Positions 47,397 to 59,812 are shown, counted from the first letter of the stretch. The stretch is DNA of 64,000 nucleotides from Gnetum montanum (GCA_015680685.1 MNCI01000798.1:151013-215012); one strand, 5' to 3'. Notes: generated from the sequence alone by a model not told the origin. Made by a program: numbers and translations.

Positions 47397-49007
47397 TGTG
47401 GAAACCAAAAATGTTGGTGGCTGAAACACTCAGAGGTCCACAAGCATACAACCCTAACCTTGAGTCTTTATGAGGGCCTACTAGAGGTAGTTATGGGGTC
47501 CCATGAATGATCTTGTCAATGGAACAAGGACTTACTGAATGCAATCAAGGTGTAGCATAGTTAGCTACGATGCTATGGTGAAACGATGCTAAGTGTTTGA
47601 GCCATGTTAATGGTGTTAACAGTGTCAATAGTGGTGAGCGTAGTTAAGAGTGTCAACAAAAAATGAAGGTATTAATGTGCAAGGACTACTGCCCAAGTGC
47701 AACTATGTGTTAAAATACTAGAAAATGCAAGCAAACTGCTGAAAATGCAAAGGAAAAGAAAGAGAGAATGAAACACCATTCCAAATGGGGCTAAGTGTAG
47801 TTAAATCTAAATGGGATCAGAAGGTATGCAATGTACAATAGGCATAGTGGATAGTGTAGTCATAATGTTGGGAGCATATGGCTATGAAGATTGATGTTTT
47901 GCTATGGTTTTTGTGCCTATCAGGTTAGCTACCATGGTGTACTATTGGTTGTGATGTTTAGGTGGACTACGATGAGCTATGATGGTTTGCAAATTTGTCA
48001 ATGCTTCAATTTTTGCCAACCCAAGTTTGCCTGCCCAAAGTAAATTGCCAACCAACTCAAATTTTTTCCAACCTTGAAAATGTTGAGGGCTAGGGTATTT
48101 TATAGGGCTAGGTTTAGCATGAAATGTGAAGTGACTTCCACATAGTAGAGGGAATGGTTAGGACTATACCATCACCTAACTATGCTCCCCACTGAGGCCA
48201 ATGATGTTGTGCTCTACCATGCTCCACTAGACCTTGTGAGACTAAGAGATTGTGACTATACTACCAACTGCATGTGTGTGTGCTGAGAAGACCACAAGGT
48301 ACCTAAAAAAATGTAACTTTGGAGACTATACTTCGGGACTACACTCTCCACTCTTTTATCTGGGGTTGAGAATAGTTACAATTTTGGGGCCAAAAAGAAG
48401 ATACAACAAAAATGCATTTGGAAAACTATGCTGACCAAAGATGAGTTGGAGCTAAGCTCAATGCTAGTGCTACATTGTGGAGGCCACTAGAAGCTATTCT
48501 GGTTGACTATGCTTGACTACACTCTTGGTTGGGGGAGAGCATAGTACCATACGTAGAAAATATTTTTTAAAATATGACTATCTATTGACTACACTCTCCA
48601 CTAGAAGTTGACTATGCTCCCAACTAGAGGATGAGCATAGTCCCACACTTAAATAAAAATTTGTGGAAACTAGCTTCTGGCTGACTATATTTGACTAGGC
48701 TCTTAACTAGTGGAGAGCATAGTCTCAACACAAAAATCTTGTAAAACCTAGGCATTCATGCTAACTACACTCTTCATGAGAAATTAACTACTCTCTAAGA
48801 AAGTGGAGAGCGTAGTCTTAGAACTTAGAAAAATTTATAGTTTCTGACTTCGTGATGACACTTGAAAAAAATTGCAAAACTAGCCTTTTTGTTTACTATG
48901 CTTTCCACAAGAGGTTGACTATGCTCTAGGGTAGTGGAGAGTGTAGTCTCAACACTTAGAAAAAATTTGTGTCCAAGATGCCGTAGTCCAAATTTTGTGG
49001 TGTTTCA
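47397..49007 (-). repeat. Element C 3' LTR
   Basis: 1611 bp, TGTGGAAACC to TTTCA in forward sense. The left edge is where homology of A3 RT to A stops, and the right edge abuts a polypurine tract. The reverse-sense TATA box is TATAAAATAC (48095-48104). U3 (about 48250-48960) contains several GACTA-CTC...GAG-TAGTC inverted-repeat units. The five bases left of it are GATAT (47392-47396); the partner duplication should lie outside the window. Confidence 0.7.
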
Positions 49008-49025
49008 TTGGTCCCTCTTTGTTGG
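49008..49025 (-). other. Element C polypurine tract
   Basis: In reverse sense CCAACAAAGAGGGACCAA abuts the 3' LTR. Element B has almost the same tract at 54167-54184, with shared text following it, which shows B and C are related. Confidence 0.75.
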
Positions 49026-50545
49026 TGTCTAGAGGAATGGCTAGAGAGACATTGACAAAGAATGATAAAACACCATAATAGGCTTGGCACCAACATCGCT
49101 CTTTGGTACTTGATCGGAGGTCATTGTACCATGCTCAAGAGTGTTGTGGATAGTGGTATGTTGGGAGTAAAAGGTGTAGGTAATGTGCTGGGGAATAAAG
49201 GGAAGATGAGGTGCAAACAGGGTGTTATGACATGGAAACATCATAGTTGATGGTGACCATGGCATCGGAGTGGCCTACCTTTGAGAACATTGAATTCTCA
49301 TCAAAGTGTTCATGAGGGAGTTAATGTGGATTTAGGGCTAGACTAATTGAAAAATTGTAGTGCTTCTAGATTACTTGGAGATGTGCTCTATCCTTTTTGC
49401 TTTTCTTTTTAATGTGGGGTGAACTTGCTTTGGGCTTTGCACATTGCTACATGCTTACTATGAGGTGCTTTCCATTAAGTGGGCTACACGCCACTATATG
49501 GGTTTTGCTTTGATGTTTACAAAACCACACTGCAGTTGTAGGATAGGTGTTTCCTTCCTAGGATGACTTGTGTTACATCCACATAGGCTTTGACGAGCCA
49601 AAAAATGCTCCCCATGGTATGACTTATGTTACATCTACCTTGGGTTCTATGATTTGACTTGACTTTAAGAGGGTGCTATGTAGTCATAGCATGTGAGCAT
49701 CGAAGGTGTTTTCAATCTTGACTATGCGGGGAAATGAAAGAGTATCGAGACATAGGGGTGGATGTAGGTAGGCTATAATGGGATAAGAAGGATGTGCACT
49801 CTTGATAAGTTTAGCTAGTCCAATCATGCACATCAAAACAATATGATGACTTGTCACTGTCATGAGATGTGTCTTTACACAACCACCCAAGGCTTCATTT
49901 TGCAAACACAACTCTGATAAGACAAGAAAAATACACAACATACAATACAAATAAAATGCTAGGAGTGATGATGCTACAAGTGCTCTAAAGGCCGTGTTGG
50001 TTGCAAGTGTTCAAAAAGCTAGTGAAGTGGCTAGGGGGCAATGATGTTGCAAATGCTTCAAAGGCTATGCTGGTTGCAAATGTTCTATTCTAGGATTGCA
50101 CTATCCCCACCCATGTGATGTAGAAAAGAAGGGAGGATAAGTTAGAGTTATACTCAATCACTTTCTTGAAAAATTATGTGAGGCTAACTATGAACCCAGT
50201 TTAAGGTCTTGGTAGACTATAGCCCTACTAGTTTAAGATCCTAGTAGATTTTGAACCTAATTTAAGGTCTTGACAAACCTTAGTGTGCTAGTTTATAGTC
50301 CTAGTGGACTACTGTTTACCAATTTAACATGGTAGCAAATGAATTTTGTGTCAATTTAGCATCATAGTGGATGAGCTACTATGCTAGTATAACATCGTGA
50401 CTCAAGGACAAATGTTATGCTAATTTAACATCCTAGCAAATGCGTTGTGCTAGTTTAACATCATAGTGAATGTTTGGATGCTAGTTTAATGTCGTAGAAG
50501 ATGACCTATCCCAATTTAGCATCATAGTGGATGAATGCTTACCTT
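49026..50545 (-). other. Element C 3' noncoding region with CTAGTTTA repeat array
   Basis: 49026-49265 matches the same region of B (GTCTAGAGGAAT-GGCT, CAAAACACCAT, GGAGGTCATTG-type text). 49968-50085 holds two copies of a GTGTTGGTTGCAAGTGTTC-like unit. 50200-50545 is a degenerate array of CTAGTTTAACATC.TAG.GGATG units, several of which form hairpins (TAGTCC TAGT GGACTA at about 50303). No coding homology was found. Confidence 0.6.
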
Positions 50546-50559
50546 GCTTCATTGATGTG

Positions 50560-51708
50560 CAGTATTGCATGCTAGATGTAATACGACTTAAAGTATGAAT
50601 GGTTCATTGGATTGGAAAATGTATTTTTATCCTGATTAGAAAGCTTGAATGCTCCATTGTTGTAGGCCTTAATGACCAAGAAAGGCCCTTCTTAGTTGGC
50701 TAAGAAGTTATCTATGGGTTCATGAACGACCTTGAGGACTAGGTCCCCTTTCTTGATTGGGCACTAATGTTAGTTGTGACGATGTTTTTGTTGTTCTTTT
50801 TCTTGACACCATTCAATGTGATCAAGCATCTGCATGTGCTCCTCCTCTATTGAGTTGATGTCTATGGTTCTCAACTTGTTATTCTGAGCTTCTTCAATGA
50901 AGTTCAAGAGGATCACCTGAAGCTATGGGACCTACAATTTGAGTGGCAAAATATCTTTAGATCCATAAAAAGGCTATAAGATATCATACCTGTTGTTGTT
51001 CAACATGTTGTGTAGTAGGCCTAGAGTGCATAGTTTAGTTGCTCATGCCATCATCATTGGCTGTTCCTTAGCATTTTCTTGAGAAGGTTTATGATGACTT
51101 TGTTAGTGGCCTCTACTTGGCCATTTGCCTAGGGCTAGTATGGCAAAGAAAAGGAATGTTTGATGCCAAAGTGCTCATAAAAGGCTTTAGTTTTGGCACT
51201 GCTAAATTGTGGCCTGTTTTTTTGTTACTATGATCATGGGTAAGCCGAAACGGTTCACTATGTTATCTAACATGAATTAGAAAAGTTGCTACAATGTTAT
51301 TTTCCTAAGGAGAATAGCTTAAACCCATTTGGTGAAGTACACAGTTGTAGTTATTATGAAGCTATGCCCTATGGAGGACATAGGTGTTATGGGTCTAATG
51401 ATGTCCAAGTCCCAACATTGGAACAGCGATATGATTTGTGTTATATCCAATTTAGTTGGTGGCACATGCATTAAGTTACCATGTTGTTGATAAATATTGC
51501 ATTTTTTGACCTTTGAGACACAATCACACTCTATGTAAGGACAATAATAGCCTAGCCATATGATTTTTACTACCATTTCCCTAGGTGCTATGTGGCCTCC
51601 ACACAGTCCCTCATGGACTTGTTCAACAATTATTTTTGATTCATCATTACTTATGTAGGTTAGTAGTATGCCATTATAGGACCTACAACATAACGTTTCA
51701 TCATCCAC
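50560..51708 (-). pseudogene. Element C integrase, degraded
   Basis: 51708-51319 is open: VHEGLCGGHIAPREMVVK, LGYYCPYIECDCVSKVKKCN (HHCC finger with the second Cys of the last CxxC changed to Tyr), HVPPTKL, CWDLDIIRPITP (first catalytic Asp kept), VYFTKWV. Shifted frames continue through NIVNRFGLP to KKGDLVLKVVHEPIDNF and EGPFLVIKAYNNGAFKLSN near 50680, a GPF/Y-type end. The wording is Tat-lineage. Confidence 0.8.
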
Positions 51709-51719
51709 AATGATGTATT

Positions 51720-52561
51720 ACCACCAATGTTTACCTACTACATCTTTTTGGGCAATACTTAGATGTTTTGGAGGCTCACCCTATAGAAGGTATGCCTTGA
51801 TGTCATCGTACCTCTCTCCTATGTGGGGTATGCTAACTATGGCTATGAATACAATGTCAATGATTTGCATGGTAAGCATAGTGCAATCTGCCACCAAGGT
51901 GGGCAATGTGTAGAACATGTTAGGTGTGATGCTAAGGGCTAATGTTGCTAGTGCATCAGCTATGGCATTATATGTTGGACATTGGTAGTTGCAAATCATT
52001 GAAGCAAATACTTTGCTAGGTCATAGTAAAGCTATAAATGTTGGGCCTTGTAGGCGTAAACCCCTATCACCTGGTTGATCACTAGTTGTAAGTCATCTTA
52101 GATCGCTATGTGTTGGATCCCTAAGTCATGTAATGCAAGGATACCTTGGAGTAGATCTTTGTACTCTACCATGTTGTTAATGCAAGGAAATGTGGAATGA
52201 TATGTGAAGGGTTGGATCTCCCTAGAGGGAAATGTGGTAATGGTAGTGATGCTACCTCCTTGTGATGTTGAAGCTCCATTAAAATGCAGGAGTGCCTCAT
52301 AGTTTTCAAGAACTTGGCTAATGCTACTAACGTGCTCATCCAGGAATTTAGGGGTCTATGGTTACTTGATCATTTATGGGTGAAGCCATGAGTTGTGCAG
52401 CTATAGCTTGACCTTTTATTGAGGCTTGCATGATGTAGTGTAGATTAAAATCTACTATTATTGCTTTCCAACATGTGATGTGACTACTTTCGTAAATGTT
52501 CATTGTTATGTCTTAGAGAACATTGTTTCTATGAAAATGATATTAACTTGATTGTAGAAAA
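51720..52561 (-). pseudogene. Element C RNase H end and second (archaeal-type) RNase H
   Basis: Starting at the B insertion, the reading continues HYLFYNQVNIIF (RNase H) and ends AIKGQAIA-like text SIKGQAIAAQLMAS (about 52400). It is followed by NNMVEYKDLLQGILALHDLG (about 52150), the signature of the extra archaeal-type RNase H of Tat elements, and ADALATLALSI (51960). Stops and frameshifts are present. It is separated from its upstream half (61677 onward) by element B. Confidence 0.75.
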
Positions 52562-52566
52562 GGTAA
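52562..52566. repeat. Target-site duplication of element B, left
   Basis: GGTAA immediately before the LTR start TGTACTAACC. The partner is at 61672-61676, and both lie in C's RNase H codons for His-Tyr-Leu. Confidence 0.85.
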
Positions 52567-54166
52567 TGTACTAACCTAAATCATCGGTGTAAGGCTGGAA
52601 GGGAAACAGACACAAAGAGATCGTTGGGCAGACACAGCTGACCCTGCCTTCACCTAAGGGTAAGTTGGAAAAGTAAACAAAGGCAAAGTGCCTTGGATGG
52701 TTTGCATGCAAATTAACCAAGGACTTCCCCAAGCGTAAGCTACGGCTAGCGCTAGGATTATTGTAAACGATGTATTAAAATGTGTAAATGTGTGTAAAAT
52801 GTAAACATAAGCCATAAGACATAAGACGTAAATGTAAACATAAGGCGTAAACAAAACGTAAACTATAAACTGAACGTAAACTGAATGTAAGTAGAAATGT
52901 AAACATAACGTAAAATAGAAAATGGAAATAATGTTTGGTTGGAAAACGAAAATGATGTATTGCTTAGAAAAGATATGCATCAGTCAAAGTGTAGCTGCGT
53001 GTAGATGGTAGGTCAAATGCCTAGCCCCAAGGTGATGTAACGTGATGTGATGTGATGAACATGAGAAACGCTTGGATGCCAACAGTCAGGTGTGCCAAGC
53101 GCCCAAGGATTGTAGGTTCTATCCTCTCTCAAAATTACCAATCTCTCCAATTTTTTTGCCTCCTTGGTTTATGTGAATTGACAGGGTATTTATATGGTTG
53201 GGCTNTGTGTGTTGGATAGTTGTGCACAAGTTGGATTTGTGTCAGATAGTTGTGCATGAGTTGGATTTGTGTTGGATAGTTGTGCACGAGTTGGATGTGT
53301 GTTGGCAAGCTACATTCTTGACCAGGTACATTGCATTTTACAATTTATGGGTTATTCAAGCCCATGAAAGTACATTTAATTTAGACATGAGGGCCTGACT
53401 ATCCCACAAATGAAGATTTACAATAAAATGTACAAGGAAAATTTGACCCGTCTTGCTTGAAAATTCTTCGTTCCTGAGTTTTCTGGATTTCTCTAGAAGT
53501 TGAGAATTTTTTGGAATTTTCTGGTGCTAAGAATTTTTTGGAATTTTCTAGCCATTTTCTAGAATTTTCTGGGAGTTGTTGACGCTGAGAATTTTCTAGA
53601 ATTTTTTACCATTTTCTGGAATTTTCTAGGAGTTGTTGACGCTGAGAATTTTCTGAAATTTTCTGAAATTTTCTAAAATTTTTTGATGCTGAAAATTTTC
53701 TACCATTTTTTGGAATTTTCTAAAATTTTCTGGAAGTTGGTCACGCTGGACTCATGCTGCCAACGTGACTTGGGTGTCAGTGAAGAAAATGAGCATTTTT
53801 GGAGCTGAAATTTGAAGTTCTGGATGCTGAAACTTATCAAAATCATTAATGGACCTTAAGGGTGACTTGTCCCTTCAAAATTAGACCATTTTGATGCTGT
53901 TTTGAGCCTATTTTGAGGCTCTGAAAGTTGGTCACACTGGACTCATGTTGCAGCTTGACACTTTCAGATTTCGATTATTTTGACTTGATTTTGAAGTTGT
54001 TGGAGTTTCTCATGCTGAGGGCAAGCTAGCTTGATAGCGTGAGCAAGCTAGCTTGGGCAAGCTGGGGGTGAGCTCCCTGCCATAGTCAAATTTTTCCTTT
54101 TGAATGCTTGAAAGGGTTTGAGTCATTTTCAATTTAAATTTCTAGGCCAAAATTAGTGGTTTTTCA
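52567..54166 (-). repeat. Element B 3' LTR
   Basis: 1600 bp, TGTACTAACC to TTTCA. The reverse TATA box is TATAAATAC (53186-53194). It is 259 bp shorter than the 5' LTR. One N (53205) sits where the 5' LTR has extra unique sequence and more copies of a 30 bp repeat, so part of the difference is an assembly collapse. Phased TTC/GAA motifs occur at 53557-53740. Confidence 0.9.
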
Positions 54167-54184
54167 TTGGCCCCTCTTTGTTGA
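54167..54184 (-). other. Element B polypurine tract
   Basis: In reverse sense CAACAAAGAGGGGCCAA abuts the 3' LTR start (TGAAAAACCACT). Compare element C at 49008-49025. Confidence 0.8.
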
Positions 54185-56240
54185 TGTCTAGAGGAATTGA
54201 CTCAAGAGGCATCAACAAAGAAGTGCAAAACACCATGAACAACAAAGCATCAAACATTAACCGTTGGCCCTTGGCCGGATGTCATCACACCATTTTCAGA
54301 AGTACATGGAATTGAGGGAATATGGTTCAAGATGCAAGGGAATTGGTTGTAACCAGGGGAAGCCAAGAGTTGATGAAGTGTTATGATTGCTGCCAAGATT
54401 ATGGGAGAGGAATGCTCTCACGTGAATGAGCTATATCTTTGGTCCTTGTCCATAGCTAGTGTTCACCAGACCTGGAGCCAAGACATGGGAAGTGCGTTCT
54501 TTGGAGAAACAGGGCTCTTATAGAGTGTTTACGGGGCCCGTTGTAAATAGCCAAAGCCATGCGATGGTGTACAACATGATCTCTTCGAGACACAAGTGTA
54601 ACTACTTTTTAAGACAATTGCTTTCTCGCCTGGGGCTTGTATGAGAATAGCTAATAGTCTTTTGTTTATGATGTTAATGGGATCATGAAGACCTTTTTCC
54701 TGAATTTTACTCTTTGACCTTTTTAATTCTTCTTTTCTATTTTTTTTTTGCTTTATTTTGTCTTTTTTTTTCTTTGGTTTTTTTGAAAAAGCTTACTTTT
54801 AGTGCTATGCTCATGTTCGAGCGCTTGCATTTTATGTCATGCATTGTGTACTATGTTTTGCGTTGCGACTGCTTAGGGAGTTACAGTGTGCAATAATGTA
54901 TCAAGAGTGTTGAGCTAAGTGGAATGCATCTGGGGGTATAACTGAGTAGGATAATTGGGGCATGATGGGGGAAATAGGGGATGCATTAGGAGTTGGGAAT
55001 GTACTCATGAATGGATTGATTAACCCAGTTACATGTGTCAAGAAAAATGTGATACATTGTTGTTATGATGAAGTGCATCTATGCACGAACGGCTCAGAGG
55101 TGTCATCCTGTAAACACAACTCCAAGAAGACAAGAAAACCAAAAATGAAACAGTTAGCTAAACACTTTAAACAAGTAGATGGAGTCATTGCGTGCAATTT
55201 TCAAAGCAGACAGAATCATGAACAACATTATCTTTATTAAAGCCTATGAGATAAATCATGCAGCAAGTCTTTGTGGAACATGAACAACCGATTGCAGCGA
55301 CACATATTTTTAATTTTTTCCTGATCGTTGATGATGTCACCAGTTTATAGTCTTAGTGGACTGTTATGAATTAGTTTTGCATCATAACCCCTTGGACGAC
55401 GTTAGTTTAGTATCGTAGCGGATGATGCATTGCTAGTTTATAGTCATAGAGAACTATGAAGAGGAAAACTAGTTTATAGTCTTAGTGGACTCTGGATGCT
55501 AGTTTCATGTTATGGCGGACGGATGTAGCAGTTTAGTGTCATACCAGACAGAGCTCTGTAGTATTAAATTTAAGTCATGATGCTACGACTACTCTGTGGG
55601 ATCAGTTTTAAGTCATAATACCAAGACTACTATGTGGTATCAGTTTTAAGTCATGATGTCAAGACTACTCTATGGTATTAGTTTTAAGTTATGATGCCAG
55701 GACTACTCTGTGGTATCAGTTTTAAGTTATGATGCCATGACTACTCTATGGTATCAGTTTTAAGTCATGATGACAGGACTGTTTTGTGCCAGTTTATAGT
55801 CATAACGGACTGCTGCTTACCTTGCTTGTGTAAAGTGTGATGCTACATGCATGGTCATGCTGTGTATCTACAAGATCTTATAACAAATCAACTAGAAAGA
55901 AAACAACATCAAGCGACACCTGTTGTACATAGATTTGGAATGTATGAATGAAAGAAAAGCAATGCAAAAAAGTGATAGTTTTAGGCCATCACGGACCGTA
56001 AGCTAGTTTAAGGCCTTTTTGGGCCATGTGTTTTTGTAGTTTTATGTTTTTATGTTTGATGTTTTTTTCAAATGCAATGTGCAAACTAAGTTGACAAATG
56101 TGTAAACAAAGCAAAATGTGTGATCTAAGTGAGTGGGAAAAATGTAAACGTAAAGGCTAGTGTGATGTAAACAAATGTGAAAAACGCATATCAAAGGGAT
56201 GGGCAAAAGGTAGGCAAGCATCAAGCACATTTTCAGCCAA
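54185..56240 (-). other. Element B 3' noncoding region
   Basis: No RT or integrase homology in any frame. It begins with text shared with C's 3' region, then holds the CTAGTTTATAGTC array (55335-55560) and the 38 bp array (55565-55790). The ORF at 54962-55240 on the forward strand has no recognisable homology. Confidence 0.6.
55335..55815 (-). repeat. Tandem arrays with hairpin-forming units (element B)
   Basis: 55565-55790 holds five to six units of 38 bp (ATCAGTTTTAAGTCATGATG then CCAGGACTACTCTGTGGT). AGT-ATG and CAT/CAG-GACT arms inside each unit pair around ATGC, best at about 55732-55749. 55335-55560 and 55790-55815 hold the looser CTAGTTTATAGTCTTAGTGG unit, also found in C (50200-50545) and in B's gag (57445-57510). 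Confidence 0.8.
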
Positions 56241-56471
56241 GGGAGAGTCTTGGTCATGTAGTTGCTTCCTAACTAGGCATGGATTAGGGAGGATCCAAGG
56301 TTTAGGGTCCTCTGGGGGGTTGTCGGCTTCAAGCACTCATTTTGGTGTGTTAGCCTTAAGTGTTGCGTTGGTTGTCGTAGGTGTACCATTAAGATACTCT
56401 TCTTCCAAAACTTGCACCATGTCTATGTCATGGATAGTCGAAGAGAAAAAGTTATCACCATGGATGATAAC

Positions 56472-56810
56472 TTAACCACCTTCATATGGAAGGTGGATTT
56501 CTTGGTGGATGGGAGAGGAGATGGCCCTTGGTTGAGCTAGCCAAGGCCTACCTAGAATCATGTTGAAACCTGGCATCTCCTCTATGATAGTGAAATTTGT
56601 GCTAGTGGGGAATTGCTCTCCCACTACAAAGGCTAAGTTGATTGTACCCTTGACTATGACATGTGATCCATTGAAGGATTTTAGACATGTGGTTTTGGTT
56701 GGCCTGATTTCATTTGCCAGGCCTAGCTTGTCGATGACAGAGTATAGGACTACGTTCATTACTGCACCATCGTCAACATGAACTCTACAAATGGTGCACT
56801 ACCTAACACG
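56472..56810 (-). pseudogene. Element B aspartic protease
   Basis: The reading starts VHVDDGAVMNVVLYSVIDKL (about 56790-56735), with DDGA as the catalytic segment. It continues TCLKSFNGSHVIVKGTINLA, TNFTIIEEMPGFNMILGRPW and ends HQEIHLPYEGG. This is the usual Tat-type protease layout (DGGSAVN ... YNLILGRPWL ... FPYEG). The 56759-56472 part is open. No RT follows, unlike in standard Tat elements. Confidence 0.85.
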
Positions 56811-56989
56811 AATGCTAATGGATAGTGGAGCTGTAGTGACTTCCCCTCATTTGGGGTTGACTTTAACTGCATCATCATGAAAGGCTAAGGTTGTTGAACC
56901 TAATTCTTGTGATGTGGGAGGTAACATTGTTGCACGGATGGATGCCTCATTTGTAGGGATGTCCTCCATAATAGAAATGGAGGCTAAGA

Positions 56990-59240
56990 CCTAGGCCAAT
57001 GCTTGGTAGTGAGCAGGTGAGGTCCTGACCAGGTCGTATAAGCTAAATGTTGTGTTCTTTTGCTTGAGTGTTTGCTTTACCTGGGTTAGTGCAGCTACGA
57101 AGTCGTTGTCATTAGCCGTTGTGTTAGCTTTGACTTCCTTCATGAAGCTTGAGAGACAAACCTCTTGGGAGGGGGACTTAGGCTTGGTTTGCTTGGGGGT
57201 AGGAGCCCTAGTGTTCAGTTGTTGTTTGCTAGTTGTGGCCTTTGCTTCGGCCATGGGAGTTGTGAGGTGCTTGTTTGTCCTCTTGCGTTCCCATTTTGTG
57301 GGCCTACCTGGGTTGCTAGTGGGGTCAACCCTTGAAGGAGGAGGGATTGAGATGTTGCCCACTATTGGGCTTTAGGTAGGTGAGGGGCCATCTCGCTGTG
57401 GCACTTTTATGAAGAAAGGTTGCTTAGTGGTTTTTGTTGCTACGTCATGCTAGTTTAACATCTTAGCAGATAAGTCATGCTAGTTTAACATCTTAGTGGA
57501 CGATGTCTGTGGAGCCTTGACCACAGAGGGTGTTGTGGATGCCTAGGGTGGCACCTTGATAACAAAGGAAGGCCTCTTGTTTTTCGGGGCTAGGGGAATC
57601 CTTGCCTTGCTGGGAGACACACAGATCACAAAAGGTTTTTGCACAGGTTTGGGCTTGCCACCTATGCTAATTGAGTTTATGACATAGGAGGCATCGTCTG
57701 TGTTGGATTGACTTGCCGTGTCAATCACTAGTTGGCCTTGTTCTATCATTCCCTATAGGTCATCTTGCAAGGCATGACATTTGTTTGTACTATGACCAGC
57801 CATTTGATGGTAATGATAGTATTGGTTCAATTTAAAATGTTGTGGGACTAGAGGCTCATTTGGTACTGCTAAGCTGGGGTTCCTTAGTAGCTTGCAGTAC
57901 TTGTCATGTTTTTGGCGGGTAATCTCCAACACATGTTTGTGTTGAATTTGCCCAGCTTTCAAGAGTTGCTCCAATAGTTGAGAGGGTTGCATCGGTAGTG
58001 GTGTATACTTTGAGCGGTCCTTGCACTAAAAGTTGGGCCTTGGGGTGGCCCTTGCTGATGTAGGTGAGTTGGTGCCAAAGTTGGCAGCTTTGTTAGCTGG
58101 GGCTTTAGGTTGCTTAGCTTTTGGGCCCCANNNNNNNNNNNNNNNNNNNNNNNNNNNNNNNNNNNNNNNNNNNNNNNNNNNNNNNNNNNNNNNNNNNNNN
58201 NNNNNNNNNNNNNNNNNNNNNNNNNNNNNNNNNNNNNNNNNNNNNNNNNNNNNNNNNNNNNNNNNNNNNNNNNNNNNNNNNNNNNNNNNNNNNNNNNNNN
58301 NNNNNNNNNNNNNNNNNNNNNNNNNNNNNNNNNNNNNNNNNNNNNNNNNNNNNNNNNNNNNNNNNNNNNNNNNNNNNNNNNNNNNNNNNNNNNNNNNNNN
58401 NNNNNNNNNNNNNNNNNNNNNNNNNNNNNNNNNNNNNNNNNNNNNNNNNNNNNNNNNNNNNNNNNNNNNNNNNNNNNNNNNNNNNNNNNNNNNNNNNNNN
58501 NNNNNNNNNNNNNNNNNNNNNNNNNNNNNNNNNNNNNNNNNNNNNNNNNNNNNNNNNNNNNNNNNNNNNNNNNNNNNNNNNNNNNNNNNNNNNNNNNNNN
58601 NNNNNNNNNNNNNNNNNNNNNNNNNNNNNNNNNNNNNNNNNNNNNNNNNNNNNNNNTGGATGATAATGATTTAATTTTTGCATTGTTTATGTGAAGAGAG
58701 GTTGTTGGGCTAACGTTTGTTGTGATGGGATGGTATTCGGAACTGAGACTACTAGTGGAGCCCATTGCCCAGCCACAGGTTGTGAAGTAATACCCTGAAC
58801 ATGTTGGGTTGGAGTAATCAATGGTGCTCCATGGATTTGCACCTAAGGTATGTAATGGATGGATGTGGAGGTTGGTATGACTGATGGCATTCCAATTACT
58901 TGAGGTCTAAAGATTGACCCTACATTGGTTTGGGATGGAGTTGTTGGGACTATACTTGTGGAGGAATGATGGAAGTAAATGCATCAGAATGAAAATTATT
59001 GGGTACGAAGAAGATAGGAATGGAAGTAGGTACCTCTTGTTGGAAAATTGGTGCTCGAGTGTTTGCAGATGAAGGAAAAAGCACAGTTTCTTCCAGGAAA
59101 GGATGGAATAATGGATTTGTATAGGCATGGGGACTAACAGTATGGTAGGAATCTCCATGTTCAGATTGGGCTACAAAATCATCTTCCTCATCTTGAGGCT
59201 CTATTGGCGGTAGCTGTAAGGATTGAATTCTAGCCATAAG
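56990..59240 (-). pseudogene. Element B gag, interrupted by a sequence gap
   Basis: From the N-terminus: MARIQSLQLPPIEPQDEEDD (59237 onward), a Pro/Ser-rich stretch, then the 526 bp gap, then RGH-type text. The C-terminal part has YCKLLRNPSL (about 57890) and YHYHQMAGHSTNKCHALQDD (about 57830-57770), a Cx2Hx4GHx4C-like knuckle as in Tat gag, with the first Cys now Tyr. After it come IEQGQLVID (57740) and a Lys/Pro/Thr-rich linker (57362-56991). Two CTAGTTTAACATCTTAG units (57445-57510) interrupt the reading. Confidence 0.65.
58131..58656. other. Assembly gap, 526 N
   Basis: Unknown bases inside element B's gag. Any ORF drawn through it is meaningless. Confidence 1.
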
Positions 59241-59789
59241 AAGATGGGATATGAGTTTATGATGGTTTTCAAATAACGGGATTATGTCAAATGCTGAAGG
59301 GATGAACTCATGTCCTCCTTTGTGGATAAATTCATATCTCGCTTTGCTTCCCTTTCTATATGGTCGATAGGTAAATTGGCTTGGATTTTGACACAGATGA
59401 AGTTATACTATTCAGGTGTAAGAGTTGTATGAGTAGGGCCTTTTCCTGTAGCCTGAGCGATTGGCATGTAGGGCCTTGAGGATTTATGTGTTCAATAATG
59501 GTTATGGATTTCGTAGCAATCACAGGGTTCAAATTTTTAGCGATTGGTAGTATTACTGGGTTGATTTGGAAGGATTCCATGGAGAATGTGATCAGACTGG
59601 GCTAGGTGAATGGAGTTGGATTGCAAGTAGTTGTAGCATGATCGTGACACAAACACAACATGACCAAACTAATCAAACTAGACCAACAAGACAAGCTCAG
59701 CATGACCAACAGGGATAGGAGACTCACAGGGTAAGATGAACAAGTTTTGATAGGTAGTGTGATCAACGTTTTATTAATGGCAAATTCAG

Positions 59790-59812
59790 GTCCTTCTTCT
59801 AGCGCCAAAAAC
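59790..59812 (-). other. Element B primer binding site region
   Basis: In reverse sense the LTR end is followed by GTTTTTGGCGCTAGAAGAAG. TTTGGCGCTAGAAG-like text after the LTR is familiar from Tat-type elements. The exact tRNA was not determined. Confidence 0.5.

Noticed and set aside
50200-55815. CRISPR-like array
   Set aside because: Repeat units are degenerate, adjoin without spacers of constant length and sit in noncoding parts of plant retrotransposons.
57052-57375. 107-codon forward ORF with hydrophobic stretches
   Set aside because: Antisense to the low-complexity linker of element B gag; composition explains the apparent membrane segments.
57959-58765. Long ORFs on both strands across 58131-58656
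   Set aside because: They consist almost entirely of unknown bases in the assembly gap.
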